DNA of 64,000 nt from an uncultured Lachnospiraceae bacterium. Lineage in GTDB: Bacteria; Bacillota; Clostridia; Lachnospirales; Lachnospiraceae. Below the pieces are notes generated by a model, which was not told the origin of the DNA, ran no database searches, and was given only the letters and a program-made list of their open reading frames with translations. A program made the translations under genes and the position numbers. Location: contig CAMOWK010000009.1 of assembly GCA_946628415.1 (NCBI GenBank), forward strand, positions 1 through 64,000, read 5' to 3'. The first letter of the stretch is position 1. The number at the start of each line of letters is the position of its first letter. Positions 45,320 through 54,221 of the stretch are shown here, one piece after another.

Positions 45320-46201
45320 CTAGCCATGAAATACCATCGTATAACTTCTCTCAAAAGTTTCACCGGCAGGAAGTACATTTCCGTATTCCCTCTCGGTAAG
45401 CTCTTTATTAAAATCGCATCGGTCAGCTCTTCCGTACCATGGTTCTATACATACAAATGGCGCATGCTTTCCGACAGGCGACCAGATTCCGACAAGCTCC
45501 GATTCAAATCTTACTGTCACAAGAAGCCTTCCGTCAGGCTTTGCTACCGAAATCTCCTTTGTCTGTCCGTGCTCAAGTATAAGCGCATCCTCGCTGAAGA
45601 GCTCCGCCGACATGGAGAGTTTTCTGTTACTTAATTCTATCTCCTTTGACCTTCCCGAAAGAACTCCGTTTTCATTTAGCACTTCCGCTATAAGTGCCTT
45701 ATCCGTGTCAAATATAAGTATGTCTTTGTCACTGTCACAATTAAATGCAGGATGTGCACCTATTGAAAAATGCATTGTTTCATCATTTGTATTCTTAACT
45801 GTCCATACAACTTTTATTTCATTTCCGGAAAGCACGTATCTTATATACAGTTCAAACCCAAACGGGTATTTCTTATGTGTCTCCGGATTATCCTTAAGCA
45901 GAAACAGCGCCGTATCATCGCCATACTTACTCTTTTCTGATGCATCCTCATCTATAAAAGTAAAATCCATATCGCGGGCAAAGCCATGCTGTCCCATGGT
46001 ATAAGTCACGCCTTTATATATGCTTTCCTTATCCCTGTACTGTCCGACAACCGGAAAAAGCACCGGTGACGTTCTTCCCCAGAACGAAGGATCTGCCTGC
46101 CACATATATTCGTAGCCCGTCTTAATATTTTTAACTGATTTAATCTCTGCTCCGTGTTCCGATATTTTGACACTTAACATGTCATTCTTTAACTCTGCCA
46201 T
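45320..46201 (-). CDS. Aldose 1-epimerase family protein
   Basis: A 293-residue mutarotase-fold protein of the galactose-mutarotase-like/YeaD group. It has ADPSFWGRTSPVLFPVVGQY, TMGQHGFARDMDF, HFSIGAHPAFNCD (His at the family position) and CIEPWYGRADR, with the C-terminal Glu segment. I start at the ATG 46199-46201, 7 bases after GGGGG, rather than at 46222. Likely substrate is a hexose or hexose-phosphate anomer, unresolved. Confidence 0.87.
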   Translation of the reverse strand: MAELKNDMLSVKISEHGAEIKSVKNIKTGYEYMWQADPSFWGRTSPVLFPVVGQYRDKESIYKGVTYTMGQHGFARDMDFTFIDEDASEKSKYGDDTALFLLKDNPETHKKYPFGFELYIRYVLSGNEIKVVWTVKNTNDETMHFSIGAHPAFNCDSDKDILIFDTDKALIAEVLNENGVLSGRSKEIELSNRKLSMSAELFSEDALILEHGQTKEISVAKPDGRLLVTVRFESELVGIWSPVGKHAPFVCIEPWYGRADRCDFNKELTEREYGNVLPAGETFERSYTMVFHG

Positions 46202-46252
46202 TTCTTGTCCCCCAATATACATTTAACAAATCACCCAAAGCATTTGTCCGCT

Positions 46253-47209
46253 TTATTCTTTATCTTCCGAAGCAGGCACCTTCCCGGAATTCTTACCGAA
46301 TTTTATCTTATCGAATGCCATAGGGTAAACTCCGAGCATTACGAATACAACCACCATGTATCTTAAGGTTCTCACAAGAAACGCGAGAAATGTACCGCTG
46401 CTCAGAAATTCCTTACTGAAAGGAAGCTTTAGTCCTGTATTAAGAACAAGATAAATAACAAGTCCTACCAGTATACGGGCTATCGTTTTCGGTATACTCT
46501 TTGTATTTTTAAAATTAACAAATTTTTCTTCAAAATGATATGCAAGGAAAAAGCCGCCCATGATACCTACAGCAGTATAATAATCACTTGTCCTGACATA
46601 GAAGCATCCGATAAGCGTAAATAAAAACAGTATTAAATGAAGTACCCACTTCTTCTTCACCACGCTCTCAAGTTTTGTCATTCCAAAGGTGATTGCGATA
46701 CCTACCGTCCATCCGACAAGAACGTCCGTAACATAGTGAACTCCGAGCATTACCCTTGATATACCAACAAGAAACGGAATCACGAAAGCTATTACAGTCA
46801 GTGCTCTCTTTCTCTTAACAACCGCTATGCTTCCGAAAACAGTTGCCGAATTCATGGAATGTCCACTCGGGAATGAAAAGCCCTGTTCGGCAACATCATA
46901 TATATCCGCATCCTTCTCAACAGCCCGCAAACACTTTATGCCTTCATTATCAAAATAAGGTCTTCTTCTAAGGAAGATACCTTTGATCATAGGATTCCAT
47001 GCAACTGCAGCCGTTATATTGGTTCCGAGTATCTTTCCCAGTTCTTTATCGTAGCACCAGTATATATATCCAAGTATAAGAATAAGAAACAGCTCCTCGC
47101 CAAGCATGGTAAATATAGATCCAAGAGTTGCTCCAAAGCTTCCCATGTGTGCCTGTATCCATTCCTGAAGCCATACTTCCCATCCAAAGTAAAATGTATT
47201 GCCTGTCAT
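46253..47209 (-). CDS. PAP2-type membrane phosphatase
   Basis: A 318-residue integral membrane phosphatase of the PAP2 superfamily. The three catalytic motifs are present: KGIFLRRRPYFD, SFPSGHSMNSATVFG and SRVMLGVHYVTDVLVGW. About eight membrane helices, more than the usual six; the C-terminal third is extra and highly hydrophobic. Possible substrates are undecaprenyl pyrophosphate or phosphatidic acid type lipids. It lies beyond a hairpin after the fruR stop and may be expressed separately. Confidence 0.87.
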   Translation of the reverse strand: MTGNTFYFGWEVWLQEWIQAHMGSFGATLGSIFTMLGEELFLILILGYIYWCYDKELGKILGTNITAAVAWNPMIKGIFLRRRPYFDNEGIKCLRAVEKDADIYDVAEQGFSFPSGHSMNSATVFGSIAVVKRKRALTVIAFVIPFLVGISRVMLGVHYVTDVLVGWTVGIAITFGMTKLESVVKKKWVLHLILFLFTLIGCFYVRTSDYYTAVGIMGGFFLAYHFEEKFVNFKNTKSIPKTIARILVGLVIYLVLNTGLKLPFSKEFLSSGTFLAFLVRTLRYMVVVFVMLGVYPMAFDKIKFGKNSGKVPASEDKE

Positions 47210-47237
47210 TTAAAGTCTCCCTCCCGGTAAATATCAT

Positions 47238-47265
47238 AAGGAGCCAAGGTATTCCCTGACTCCTT
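47238..47265 (-). terminator. Hairpin after fruR
   Basis: AAGGAG/CTCCTT (47238-47243, 47260-47265) with an inner AGG/CCT pairing; no strong U-run. It lies 24 bases after the fruR stop and marks the probable end of the fru operon. Confidence 0.45.
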
Positions 47266-47289
47266 ACTATTCTACTAAATTCTATAGTT

Positions 47290-48036
47290 TCACACAACTT
47301 TAATCTCAAACTTATTCTGATAAATATCTCCCGGATAGGAATCAGTAATTATCACCGTTCCTCCCGAATCAGCAAACGTCACTGTCGAAGAGATTCCGAA
47401 TTTATCATGGTCTGCCAGAATGTATCTTTCTCCTGCCTGCGTGTTTTCAAATGCAACCCTCTTTATAAGTGCCTCTCTTACATCCGGAGTCGTAAAGCCC
47501 TGATTCATGCTTATCCCGTTTACTCCGAAAAAGCCCTTTGTGAAATGATATTTCTGAATATTTAAGATTGCATCTGCACCCACGATAGCTTCCGTGTTTT
47601 CCTTAAGTTCTCCTCCGATAAGAAGAACCCTGAGTCCCTTCCTTACCATATCCTTAGCATGCGATACAGCATTCGTTACATAAGTTGCATTTTTTTCCGT
47701 AATGAATTCTGTCATATATTCAGTTGTTGTTCCTGAATCCAAATACACATAGTCACCCGGCTTTATAAGGCTTGCTGCATATTCGGCAATCCGTGTTTTT
47801 TCAGGTTTATTAACTCTCTCCTTCGCAAGTACAGACAATTCGACTGACGAAGAACCCTCTTTTTCAACCGCACCGCCAAATACCTTGACAAGCTTACCTT
47901 CATTTCCAAGTACTGTTATGTCACGTCTTATAGTTGATTCAGATGCCCCAAGACTATCTACAAGCTCACGAACAGTCACGCTTCCCTTATCTTTTAACTC
48001 TCTAAGAATAAGTGTTCTACGCTCTTCAGTAAGCAT
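47290..48036 (-). CDS. fruR: DeoR family transcriptional regulator
   Basis: A 248-residue DeoR regulator. N-terminal winged helix (EERRTLILRELKDKGSVTVR, ASESTIRRDITVLGNEGKL), then the phosphosugar-sensing domain with LDSGTTTEYMTEFI, LIGGELKENTEAIVG and ILADHDKFGISS. DeoR regulators next to fructose genes respond to fructose-1-phosphate. It is the last gene of the operon, whereas fruR commonly comes first. It follows ptsI by 13 bases. Candidate operators lie upstream of fruK. Confidence 0.88.
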   Translation of the reverse strand: MLTEERRTLILRELKDKGSVTVRELVDSLGASESTIRRDITVLGNEGKLVKVFGGAVEKEGSSSVELSVLAKERVNKPEKTRIAEYAASLIKPGDYVYLDSGTTTEYMTEFITEKNATYVTNAVSHAKDMVRKGLRVLLIGGELKENTEAIVGADAILNIQKYHFTKGFFGVNGISMNQGFTTPDVREALIKRVAFENTQAGERYILADHDKFGISSTVTFADSGGTVIITDSYPGDIYQNKFEIKVV

Positions 48037-48049
48037 CTACTCACCCCTT

Positions 48050-49705
48050 TTACACGTAACCCTTTTCCTTTTTATATTCGGAAACGTTTGTTTCTATAAC
48101 CGCTTTTCTAAGCGGAAGTATACGCCCCGGTGAAACTGAAAGCTCATCATAACCCATGGCAAGAAACTCTTTTGTCAGAGAAAGATCTGAAGCAAGTTCA
48201 CCGCATATACCTGCCCATGCACCGCCGCTGTGAGCACCGTCAACTATCATCTTAAGCATCTTCATAAGCCCCGGATGATGTGGATCGTAAAATGCATCAA
48301 GGCTCTGATTCTGTCTGTCGATGGCAAGAGTGTACTGTGTAAGATCGTTTGTACCAACAGAGAAGAAATCAACTTCTTTTGCTAGTTCTTCAGCCATCAT
48401 AACCGCTGCCGGAGTCTCGATCATGATTCCGAGTTCAATGTTTTTATCGTAGAGAATCCCGTCATTATCAAGCCCCTCTTTAACCTCTGAAACAATTTCC
48501 TTAATCTTCCTTACTTCGTCTACGGAAATGATCATCGGGAACATAATGGATATCTTTCCGAATGCTGACGCACGAAGTATAGCCCTTAGCTGAGTCTTAA
48601 AAATCTCAGGTCTTGTAAGACATATTCTTATGGCACGAAGTCCCATTGCAGGATTCTCTTCATGAGGCAGTTCAAAATAATCTGCCTGCTTATCCGCACC
48701 TATATCCAGTGTTCTGATAATGACTTTTTTGCCTGCCATAGTCTGCGCAACCTGCTTATATATAGCAAACTGTTCATCCTCTGTAGGATAGGTTTCAGAA
48801 CCGAGATAAATGAATTCCGACCTGAAAAGTCCGATACCGCCGGCATCATTTTCAAGAACCAGTGCAAGATCCTTTGTGTTACCTATGTTGGCATAAAGAT
48901 TAATCTTCTGTCCGTCAAGCGTAACATTTTCCTTACCCTTAAGCTGCTGGAGAAGTGCTTTCTTATTCTGCTCTTCAAGAAGTATCTTTTTCTTTTCCGC
49001 AAGAATTTCAGCATCCGGTTCAATGTAAACCTTCCCTTCAAATCCATCTACTATAGCTTCTTTTCCATCTATCTCATCGGTAAGAGGAATATCACAGTTT
49101 ATGATTGCCGGAATATTCATGGTCTTTGCAAGTATGGACGTATGCGAATTAGCCGAGCCGTGAACCGTTACAAATGAAAGTATCTTATCCTTATCCATCT
49201 GAACTGTCTCTGATGGTGCAAGGTCATCCGCAACAACGATAACAGGCTCATCACTATCTATACCCGCACTGCCGGCACCTGAAAGAATTCCTATAACTCT
49301 TTCTGAAATATCCTTAATATCAGCTGCTCTTCCTCTGAAATATTCATCTTCCATTTCCAGGAACATCTTCTGGAAATTATCTCCGGTTGCAGCCACAGCA
49401 AATTCTGCATTTACGTTCTGTGTACGTATTATATTCTCAACCGAGTCTATATAGTCGCCATCTTCAACCATCATCTGGTGAGCTTCGAAGATTTCTGCTC
49501 CGGACTCCCCAACCTCTTTAACAGCCTTGTCATACAGCGCCTGCAACTGTTTAACTGCCTCTATGCGAGCCTCTTCATATCTTGCAATCTCAGCCTCAAC
49601 ATCGTCTACCTTTTCTCTTTTTACTGACTGCTCAGCTTTCTTATACACTGAAAGCTTTCCAATGGCAATCCCTTCAAATACAGCCTTGCCCTCTAAAATA
49701 ATCAT
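48050..49705 (-). CDS. ptsI: PTS enzyme I
   Basis: A 551-residue phosphoenolpyruvate-protein phosphotransferase. It takes phosphate from PEP onto its His in GSANSHTSILAKTMNIPAI and passes it to HPr. The PEP-binding barrel has FRSEFIYLG, ANIGNTKDL, GIMIETPAAVMMAEELAKEV and FSVGTNDLTQYTLAIDR, with the catalytic Cys in WAGICGELA. Normal length. Start ATG with GGAGG 9 bases upstream. It sits downstream of fbp in the fru operon, so general PTS energy coupling is co-expressed with fructose uptake. Confidence 0.95.
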   Translation of the reverse strand: MIILEGKAVFEGIAIGKLSVYKKAEQSVKREKVDDVEAEIARYEEARIEAVKQLQALYDKAVKEVGESGAEIFEAHQMMVEDGDYIDSVENIIRTQNVNAEFAVAATGDNFQKMFLEMEDEYFRGRAADIKDISERVIGILSGAGSAGIDSDEPVIVVADDLAPSETVQMDKDKILSFVTVHGSANSHTSILAKTMNIPAIINCDIPLTDEIDGKEAIVDGFEGKVYIEPDAEILAEKKKILLEEQNKKALLQQLKGKENVTLDGQKINLYANIGNTKDLALVLENDAGGIGLFRSEFIYLGSETYPTEDEQFAIYKQVAQTMAGKKVIIRTLDIGADKQADYFELPHEENPAMGLRAIRICLTRPEIFKTQLRAILRASAFGKISIMFPMIISVDEVRKIKEIVSEVKEGLDNDGILYDKNIELGIMIETPAAVMMAEELAKEVDFFSVGTNDLTQYTLAIDRQNQSLDAFYDPHHPGLMKMLKMIVDGAHSGGAWAGICGELASDLSLTKEFLAMGYDELSVSPGRILPLRKAVIETNVSEYKKEKGYV

Positions 49706-49721
49706 CGACTACCACCTCCAT

Positions 49722-51662
49722 TTACCTTATCTCCTTTATAAGTCCTACCCTGAAGCATTCCAGCAATTCTTCAAGATCGAACACACGCTTCCTCAGTTTC
49801 TCTCCATCGTCCGTATCTCTGACAAGAAGACGATGTTTCATTGTTTCTGTAATATATATTTCCGGAGTATTATCTCCGTATCTGTCAAACTCGCGATGTT
49901 CAGCCAGCGCCATATGATGTGAGTTAAATATCAGTGTATAACCTGCTATTCCGGTCTTATCGTGATAGGCCTTTGACAGCCCGCCGTCAATAACATAGAG
50001 CTTTCCATCAGCCTTTACAGGTTTTTCACCCTTTGCCACCTTGACCGGCACATGCCCATTGATTATATGTGATATTTCAGGTTGCATTCCAAACTCTTCA
50101 AAAATTTTTTCACAATAAGATGCTTTAGCAGAATATTCATAATATGGGTTGTAATGTTCCACAGAAAGAGCCTTATCCTCTATCAGGATATGTTCAAAGG
50201 TCGCCATTCTATCCTTACCGAACAACGGTGAATCAGGTCCCGCCCAGAGATACCACATCATATCAACAGCTTCTTTGGATCTCTCAGGCTCATCTAATTC
50301 ATCCAGGAAAAAAGCATCCTCTATCTTTTCCTGATAGTAGTCCATCAAACTCTTTCCGCTACGCTTGCCTTCCGGTGTGACTATAACCTTAAACTCTCCG
50401 TCGGCATCCATCGGTATACATCCATGGAATAACAGATTATTATTACAGATCTTATACATACATCCATGAGAATACAAAAACTTAATATGTTTTCTCAGTC
50501 TGCTGCTGTGCTGGAAGGAATACCGGAGTGTTGACATGAGCATCTTTTCTTCTTCAGTAAGGCTATAAGGATCACTTGGATCTATCGTCGGAAAATGTGT
50601 ATCCTTTAGAGGGTATTCCCGACCCTCTATCCTTACAACGCCTCTTTCATAGTCCACCTTATCAAGAAGAAGTCTGGACTGCATCTTATATTCAGGATGC
50701 TGCTTTATAAGTTCTCCCTCCAGCTTCAGTTCAATCACTGTGATCGCCTTGCACATTTTCGCTGCAAGCTCCGGCGACACAGAATCATATTTATTATCAT
50801 CCAAAAGATGGGGCCGGAATGATTCACATTTGTCATCCTTATAAGTTTTATCTGCAAACATTGAAAGCGGTCTTAGGTTTATACCATATCCATCTTCAAG
50901 TACATCAAAGGAATTATAGTTTGTGGCTATCCTTAGAACTGTAGCTATGCATGCCATATTACCGGCTGCCGCTCCCATCCAGCTTATGTCATGATTTCCC
51001 CACTCTATATCTACATTATTAAACTTAATAAGCTCATCCATCACATAATCAGCTCTTGGTCCCCTGTCGAAAATGTCACCAATTATATGAAGTCTGTCTA
51101 CAAGTAACGATTGAATAAGCTCTGAAATGGCAATGATAAAATCATCGGCAACTTCAACCTTTGTAACAGCATCAACTATCTCTAGGTAATAAAGCTTTTT
51201 ATCAGGCTCGGACTCATCTGTGTGAAGCAGTTCATCTATAGCATACCCGTATTCAACAGGAAGCTTCTTTCTCACCTTTGATCTTGTGTACTTGGACGCC
51301 ACTTCACGGCAGAGTGCTATCAGACGAATTATAGTCTCTTTATACCACTCTTCCGACAAAAGTCCCGCGCGTCTCATATCTGTCAGGGTTTCTGTGGGAT
51401 AATAGATAAGACGTGCCAGCTTTTGCTGCTCCTCTTCAGGCATAAGTTCACCAAAAGTATCTCTTATCTTTTCTCTGATTACACCTGAGGCACTTCTAAG
51501 CAAATGTATAAAGCTCTCATATTCCCCATGAATATCAGAGAAAAAATATTCATTTCCTTTTGGAAGAGCCATGATAGCTTTGAGATTGATGATCTCTGCA
51601 GCGCAGCTTCTGGCCGTTGGAAATTCATGACTAAGAAGTTGTAGATAATCCAGATCCCTCAT
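49722..51662 (-). CDS. fbp: Fructose-1,6-bisphosphatase class III
   Basis: A 646-residue class III enzyme that dephosphorylates fructose-1,6-bisphosphate to fructose-6-phosphate. The binuclear-metal phosphoesterase motifs are visible: FFSDIHGEYESFIHLL, IIGDIFDRGPRADYVMD, WGNHDISWMGAAAGN and NGHVPVKVAKGE. Length fits B. subtilis Fbp. Position between ptsH and ptsI is telling: catabolism by fruK yields FBP directly, so this enzyme supplies fructose-6-phosphate for wall and pentose synthesis (inference). Confidence 0.95.
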   Translation of the reverse strand: MRDLDYLQLLSHEFPTARSCAAEIINLKAIMALPKGNEYFFSDIHGEYESFIHLLRSASGVIREKIRDTFGELMPEEEQQKLARLIYYPTETLTDMRRAGLLSEEWYKETIIRLIALCREVASKYTRSKVRKKLPVEYGYAIDELLHTDESEPDKKLYYLEIVDAVTKVEVADDFIIAISELIQSLLVDRLHIIGDIFDRGPRADYVMDELIKFNNVDIEWGNHDISWMGAAAGNMACIATVLRIATNYNSFDVLEDGYGINLRPLSMFADKTYKDDKCESFRPHLLDDNKYDSVSPELAAKMCKAITVIELKLEGELIKQHPEYKMQSRLLLDKVDYERGVVRIEGREYPLKDTHFPTIDPSDPYSLTEEEKMLMSTLRYSFQHSSRLRKHIKFLYSHGCMYKICNNNLLFHGCIPMDADGEFKVIVTPEGKRSGKSLMDYYQEKIEDAFFLDELDEPERSKEAVDMMWYLWAGPDSPLFGKDRMATFEHILIEDKALSVEHYNPYYEYSAKASYCEKIFEEFGMQPEISHIINGHVPVKVAKGEKPVKADGKLYVIDGGLSKAYHDKTGIAGYTLIFNSHHMALAEHREFDRYGDNTPEIYITETMKHRLLVRDTDDGEKLRKRVFDLEELLECFRVGLIKEIR

Positions 51663-51677
51663 GTATAGTCCCTCACC

Positions 51678-51772
51678 CAGACCCCTCCGGTCTGCCCTTT
51701 ATTACAACAATTAACCCTTATCCTTATACACTTCTGAGCGAAGTAAAGAATGAATCCCACTCTTTACTCCGC
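51678..51772. repeat. Two intercistronic hairpins between ptsH and fbp
   Basis: A long hairpin with arms 51738-51749 and 51761-51772 (GCGAAGTAAAGA with TCTTTACTCCGC, one wobble), and a shorter one CAGACC/GGTCTG (51678-51683, 51689-51694) just before the fbp ribosome site. Neither has a U-run. They may favour the ptsH part of the message over downstream genes, as HPr is needed in excess (inference). Confidence 0.55.
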
Positions 51773-51803
51773 CAAAATATTTTCATACTTTTTATATTAG
51801 TTT

Positions 51804-52061
51804 CTATAAATTAGCTTCTACGAATTCCTTAACAGCTGCGCATTCAGCCTCTTCATCCGGACCTTCAAATGAGAACTTAACTGTATCTCCCTGCTTTGCT
51901 CCAAGTGACATAACTCCCATAACGCCCTTGAAAGGAACTTCCTTGTCGCCTTTAGCTACCTTTACAACTGACTCATAGTTCTTTGTCATCTTGAAAATAT
52001 CTGTTGCCGGTCTGGCGTGTATCCCGTGAACATCCTTAATTGTGTACTCAAAACTTACCAT
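51804..52061 (-). CDS. ptsH: HPr-like phosphocarrier lacking Ser46
   Basis: An 85-residue HPr with active-site His15 in GIHARPATDIF. At the position of regulatory Ser46 it has Gly46 (FKGVMGVMSLG, where B. subtilis has LKSIMGVMSLG). HPr kinase therefore cannot phosphorylate it there, so it should carry phosphate to fruA without joining CcpA-type catabolite repression. It is the opposite of Crh, which keeps Ser46 and loses His15. Its ribosome site is a strong AGGAGG. It follows fruA by 57 bases. Confidence 0.93.
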   Translation of the reverse strand: MVSFEYTIKDVHGIHARPATDIFKMTKNYESVVKVAKGDKEVPFKGVMGVMSLGAKQGDTVKFSFEGPDEEAECAAVKEFVEANL

Positions 52062-52118
52062 TGCTACTACCTCCTAATATTTTTATATCACGCTGATTTT
52101 CAGCATATTTTATATTCT

Positions 52119-54203
52119 TTACTCTTCTGCATTCTTCTTAATAAGTCCAAGCATTACACAGGTAACTGCTGAACCAACTATCCAGGCTACTATATACATA
52201 AATGGATTTCCAACTGTTGCGAATACGAAAAGTCCGCCGTGAGGTGCCATAAGTGTACACTTAAAGAGTGCTGCAAGAAATCCTGCCACACCTGCACCAA
52301 CCATTGTACAAGGAATTACATGAAGAGGATCAGCTGCTGCGAACGGGATTGCTCCTTCTGTGATAAATGATGCACCCATTACTACGTTTGAAACTGCCGA
52401 GCCACGCTCTGCCTTTGTAAACTTCTTAGGGAATATCCAGCATGCAAGTGCAATACCAACAGGTGGAACCATACCACCAACCATGATAGCTGCCATTGCC
52501 ACATAACAAGCCTGAACCTTAGGATCTGTTGTTGACATGCCCTGCTCAAGGTATCCTGCTGCTGTTGTAAGCATTCCTGTTCCAAATACATAAGCTGCCT
52601 TGTTAATAGGACCGCCCATATCAATTGCCATCATCGCACCGAGTATAAGGCCGAGAACCGTAAGCATTCCTGCATCTGAAATAGCTGTAAGCATGTTTGC
52701 GAGTCCTGTATTTACAAGACCTATAAGTGGATTAAGTATGAAGCACATGATGATTCCTTCAAGGAATATGCCGCAGAGTGGATAAATAAGTGTAGGCTTA
52801 AGACCGTCCATTGCCTGCGGAAGCTTAGCACATATCTTCTGAAGCCACAGTACAAGGAAACCTGCCAGGAAGCCTGCTGCTATACCACCAAGGAAACCTG
52901 AAACTGTATTACCGCCATCCGGCTGCTGGAAAGCAAATTTTGCAAGGAACTGGCTAAATGCACCGAGAGGCTTTCCATCAACAAGTGTTCCTTCTGCAAA
53001 AAGGAAGTTTGCGAGCGGTGCATTTCCGCTGGACGCGAGCATACCACCGACAAAACCAACTGCAAGACCGGGTCTGTCTGCTATGGCATAAGCTATATAA
53101 CCTGCAAGAACCGGAACCATAAGTCCCATTGCAAGTCCACCGATGTATTTAAGGAGTGCTGCAAGAGGTGTGATGCTTCCGAAGTTTCCTCCACCCGTTG
53201 CGCCGTAACCGGCTATTGTATCAATAAGAAATGCAATGGCTGTAAGAATACCTCCGCCGATAACAAACGGAAGCATATGAGAAACGCCGCTCATAAGCCA
53301 TGTATAAACCTTATGACCTGCTCCACCCTTCTCATTTGATCCGGAGTTTTCTGATTCCTCTGAACTGTCTCCTGAAAATACCTGAGCTGTTCCTGCCTTA
53401 ACAATACCCATCAGTTCATCAGCCTTATTGATTCCATCAGCAACCTTACGCTGGATTACCTTCTTACCTTTGAAACGATCCATAGGAACCTTTGCATCTG
53501 CCGTTACAATTACACAATCTGCTGCAGAAATGTCCTCAGCTGTAAGAACATTCTTTGCTCCTGATGAACCTCTGGTCTCTATCTTAATCTTAATTCCTGC
53601 TTTTGCGGCTGCTTTCTCAAGACCTTCTGCCGCCATATATGTATGAGCTATACCTGTAGGGCAAGAGGTAACAGCAACAACCTTCAGACTGCCCGAATTA
53701 TCATCTGCAATAGAGGTCTCTGCCAGACTTTCATCAACACTTCCTCTTTCCTCATCGGCTTTGTCGATGATCTCTAAGAATTCATCAACGCTCTTTGCAT
53801 TTATAAGATTCTTTCTGAAATCTTCGTCCATAAGCATCATTGAAAGCTTTGAAAGAACATCCAGATGAACATTGTCCTTTGTATCAGGTGCCGCAATCAG
53901 GAAGAGTATATTAACCGGCTCGTCATCAAGCGCCTCGTAATCAACTCCATCCTTTATAACCATGGCTGCAAGTCCCGGACTTTTAACTGAATCACCCTTG
54001 CCGTGAGGAATGGCTATTCCTTCACCTACACCTGTTGTACTCTCTTCTTCTCTTGCATATACGAGTTTCTTATATGCTTCTTTGTCAGCAAGCTTTCCAC
54101 TTTTATCCATAAGCTCGACTGCCATATCAAGGCACTCCGATTTGGACTTTGGAGCAGCATCCAGACTAACACTTCGTTTATCAAGAAGTTCTGTAATCCT
54201 CAT
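52119..54203 (-). CDS. fruA: Fructose PTS permease, enzyme IIABC
   Basis: A 694-residue fused permease for fructose, producing fructose-1-phosphate. IIA (1-150): phospho-His in GEGIAIPHGKGD. IIB (170-270): Cys in VTSCPTGIAHTYMAAEGL. IIC (300-694): membrane helices, with MSGVSHMLPFVIGGGILTAI, GLAVGFVGGMLASSGNAP, GAMMAIDMGGPINKAAYVF and ITEGAIPFAAADPLHVIP. The order A-B-C and length match Gram-positive FruA. Strong AAAGGAGG before the ATG. Confidence 0.95.
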   Translation of the reverse strand: MRITELLDKRSVSLDAAPKSKSECLDMAVELMDKSGKLADKEAYKKLVYAREEESTTGVGEGIAIPHGKGDSVKSPGLAAMVIKDGVDYEALDDEPVNILFLIAAPDTKDNVHLDVLSKLSMMLMDEDFRKNLINAKSVDEFLEIIDKADEERGSVDESLAETSIADDNSGSLKVVAVTSCPTGIAHTYMAAEGLEKAAAKAGIKIKIETRGSSGAKNVLTAEDISAADCVIVTADAKVPMDRFKGKKVIQRKVADGINKADELMGIVKAGTAQVFSGDSSEESENSGSNEKGGAGHKVYTWLMSGVSHMLPFVIGGGILTAIAFLIDTIAGYGATGGGNFGSITPLAALLKYIGGLAMGLMVPVLAGYIAYAIADRPGLAVGFVGGMLASSGNAPLANFLFAEGTLVDGKPLGAFSQFLAKFAFQQPDGGNTVSGFLGGIAAGFLAGFLVLWLQKICAKLPQAMDGLKPTLIYPLCGIFLEGIIMCFILNPLIGLVNTGLANMLTAISDAGMLTVLGLILGAMMAIDMGGPINKAAYVFGTGMLTTAAGYLEQGMSTTDPKVQACYVAMAAIMVGGMVPPVGIALACWIFPKKFTKAERGSAVSNVVMGASFITEGAIPFAAADPLHVIPCTMVGAGVAGFLAALFKCTLMAPHGGLFVFATVGNPFMYIVAWIVGSAVTCVMLGLIKKNAEE

Positions 54204-54221
54204 ATTCTTTAACCTCCTTTT

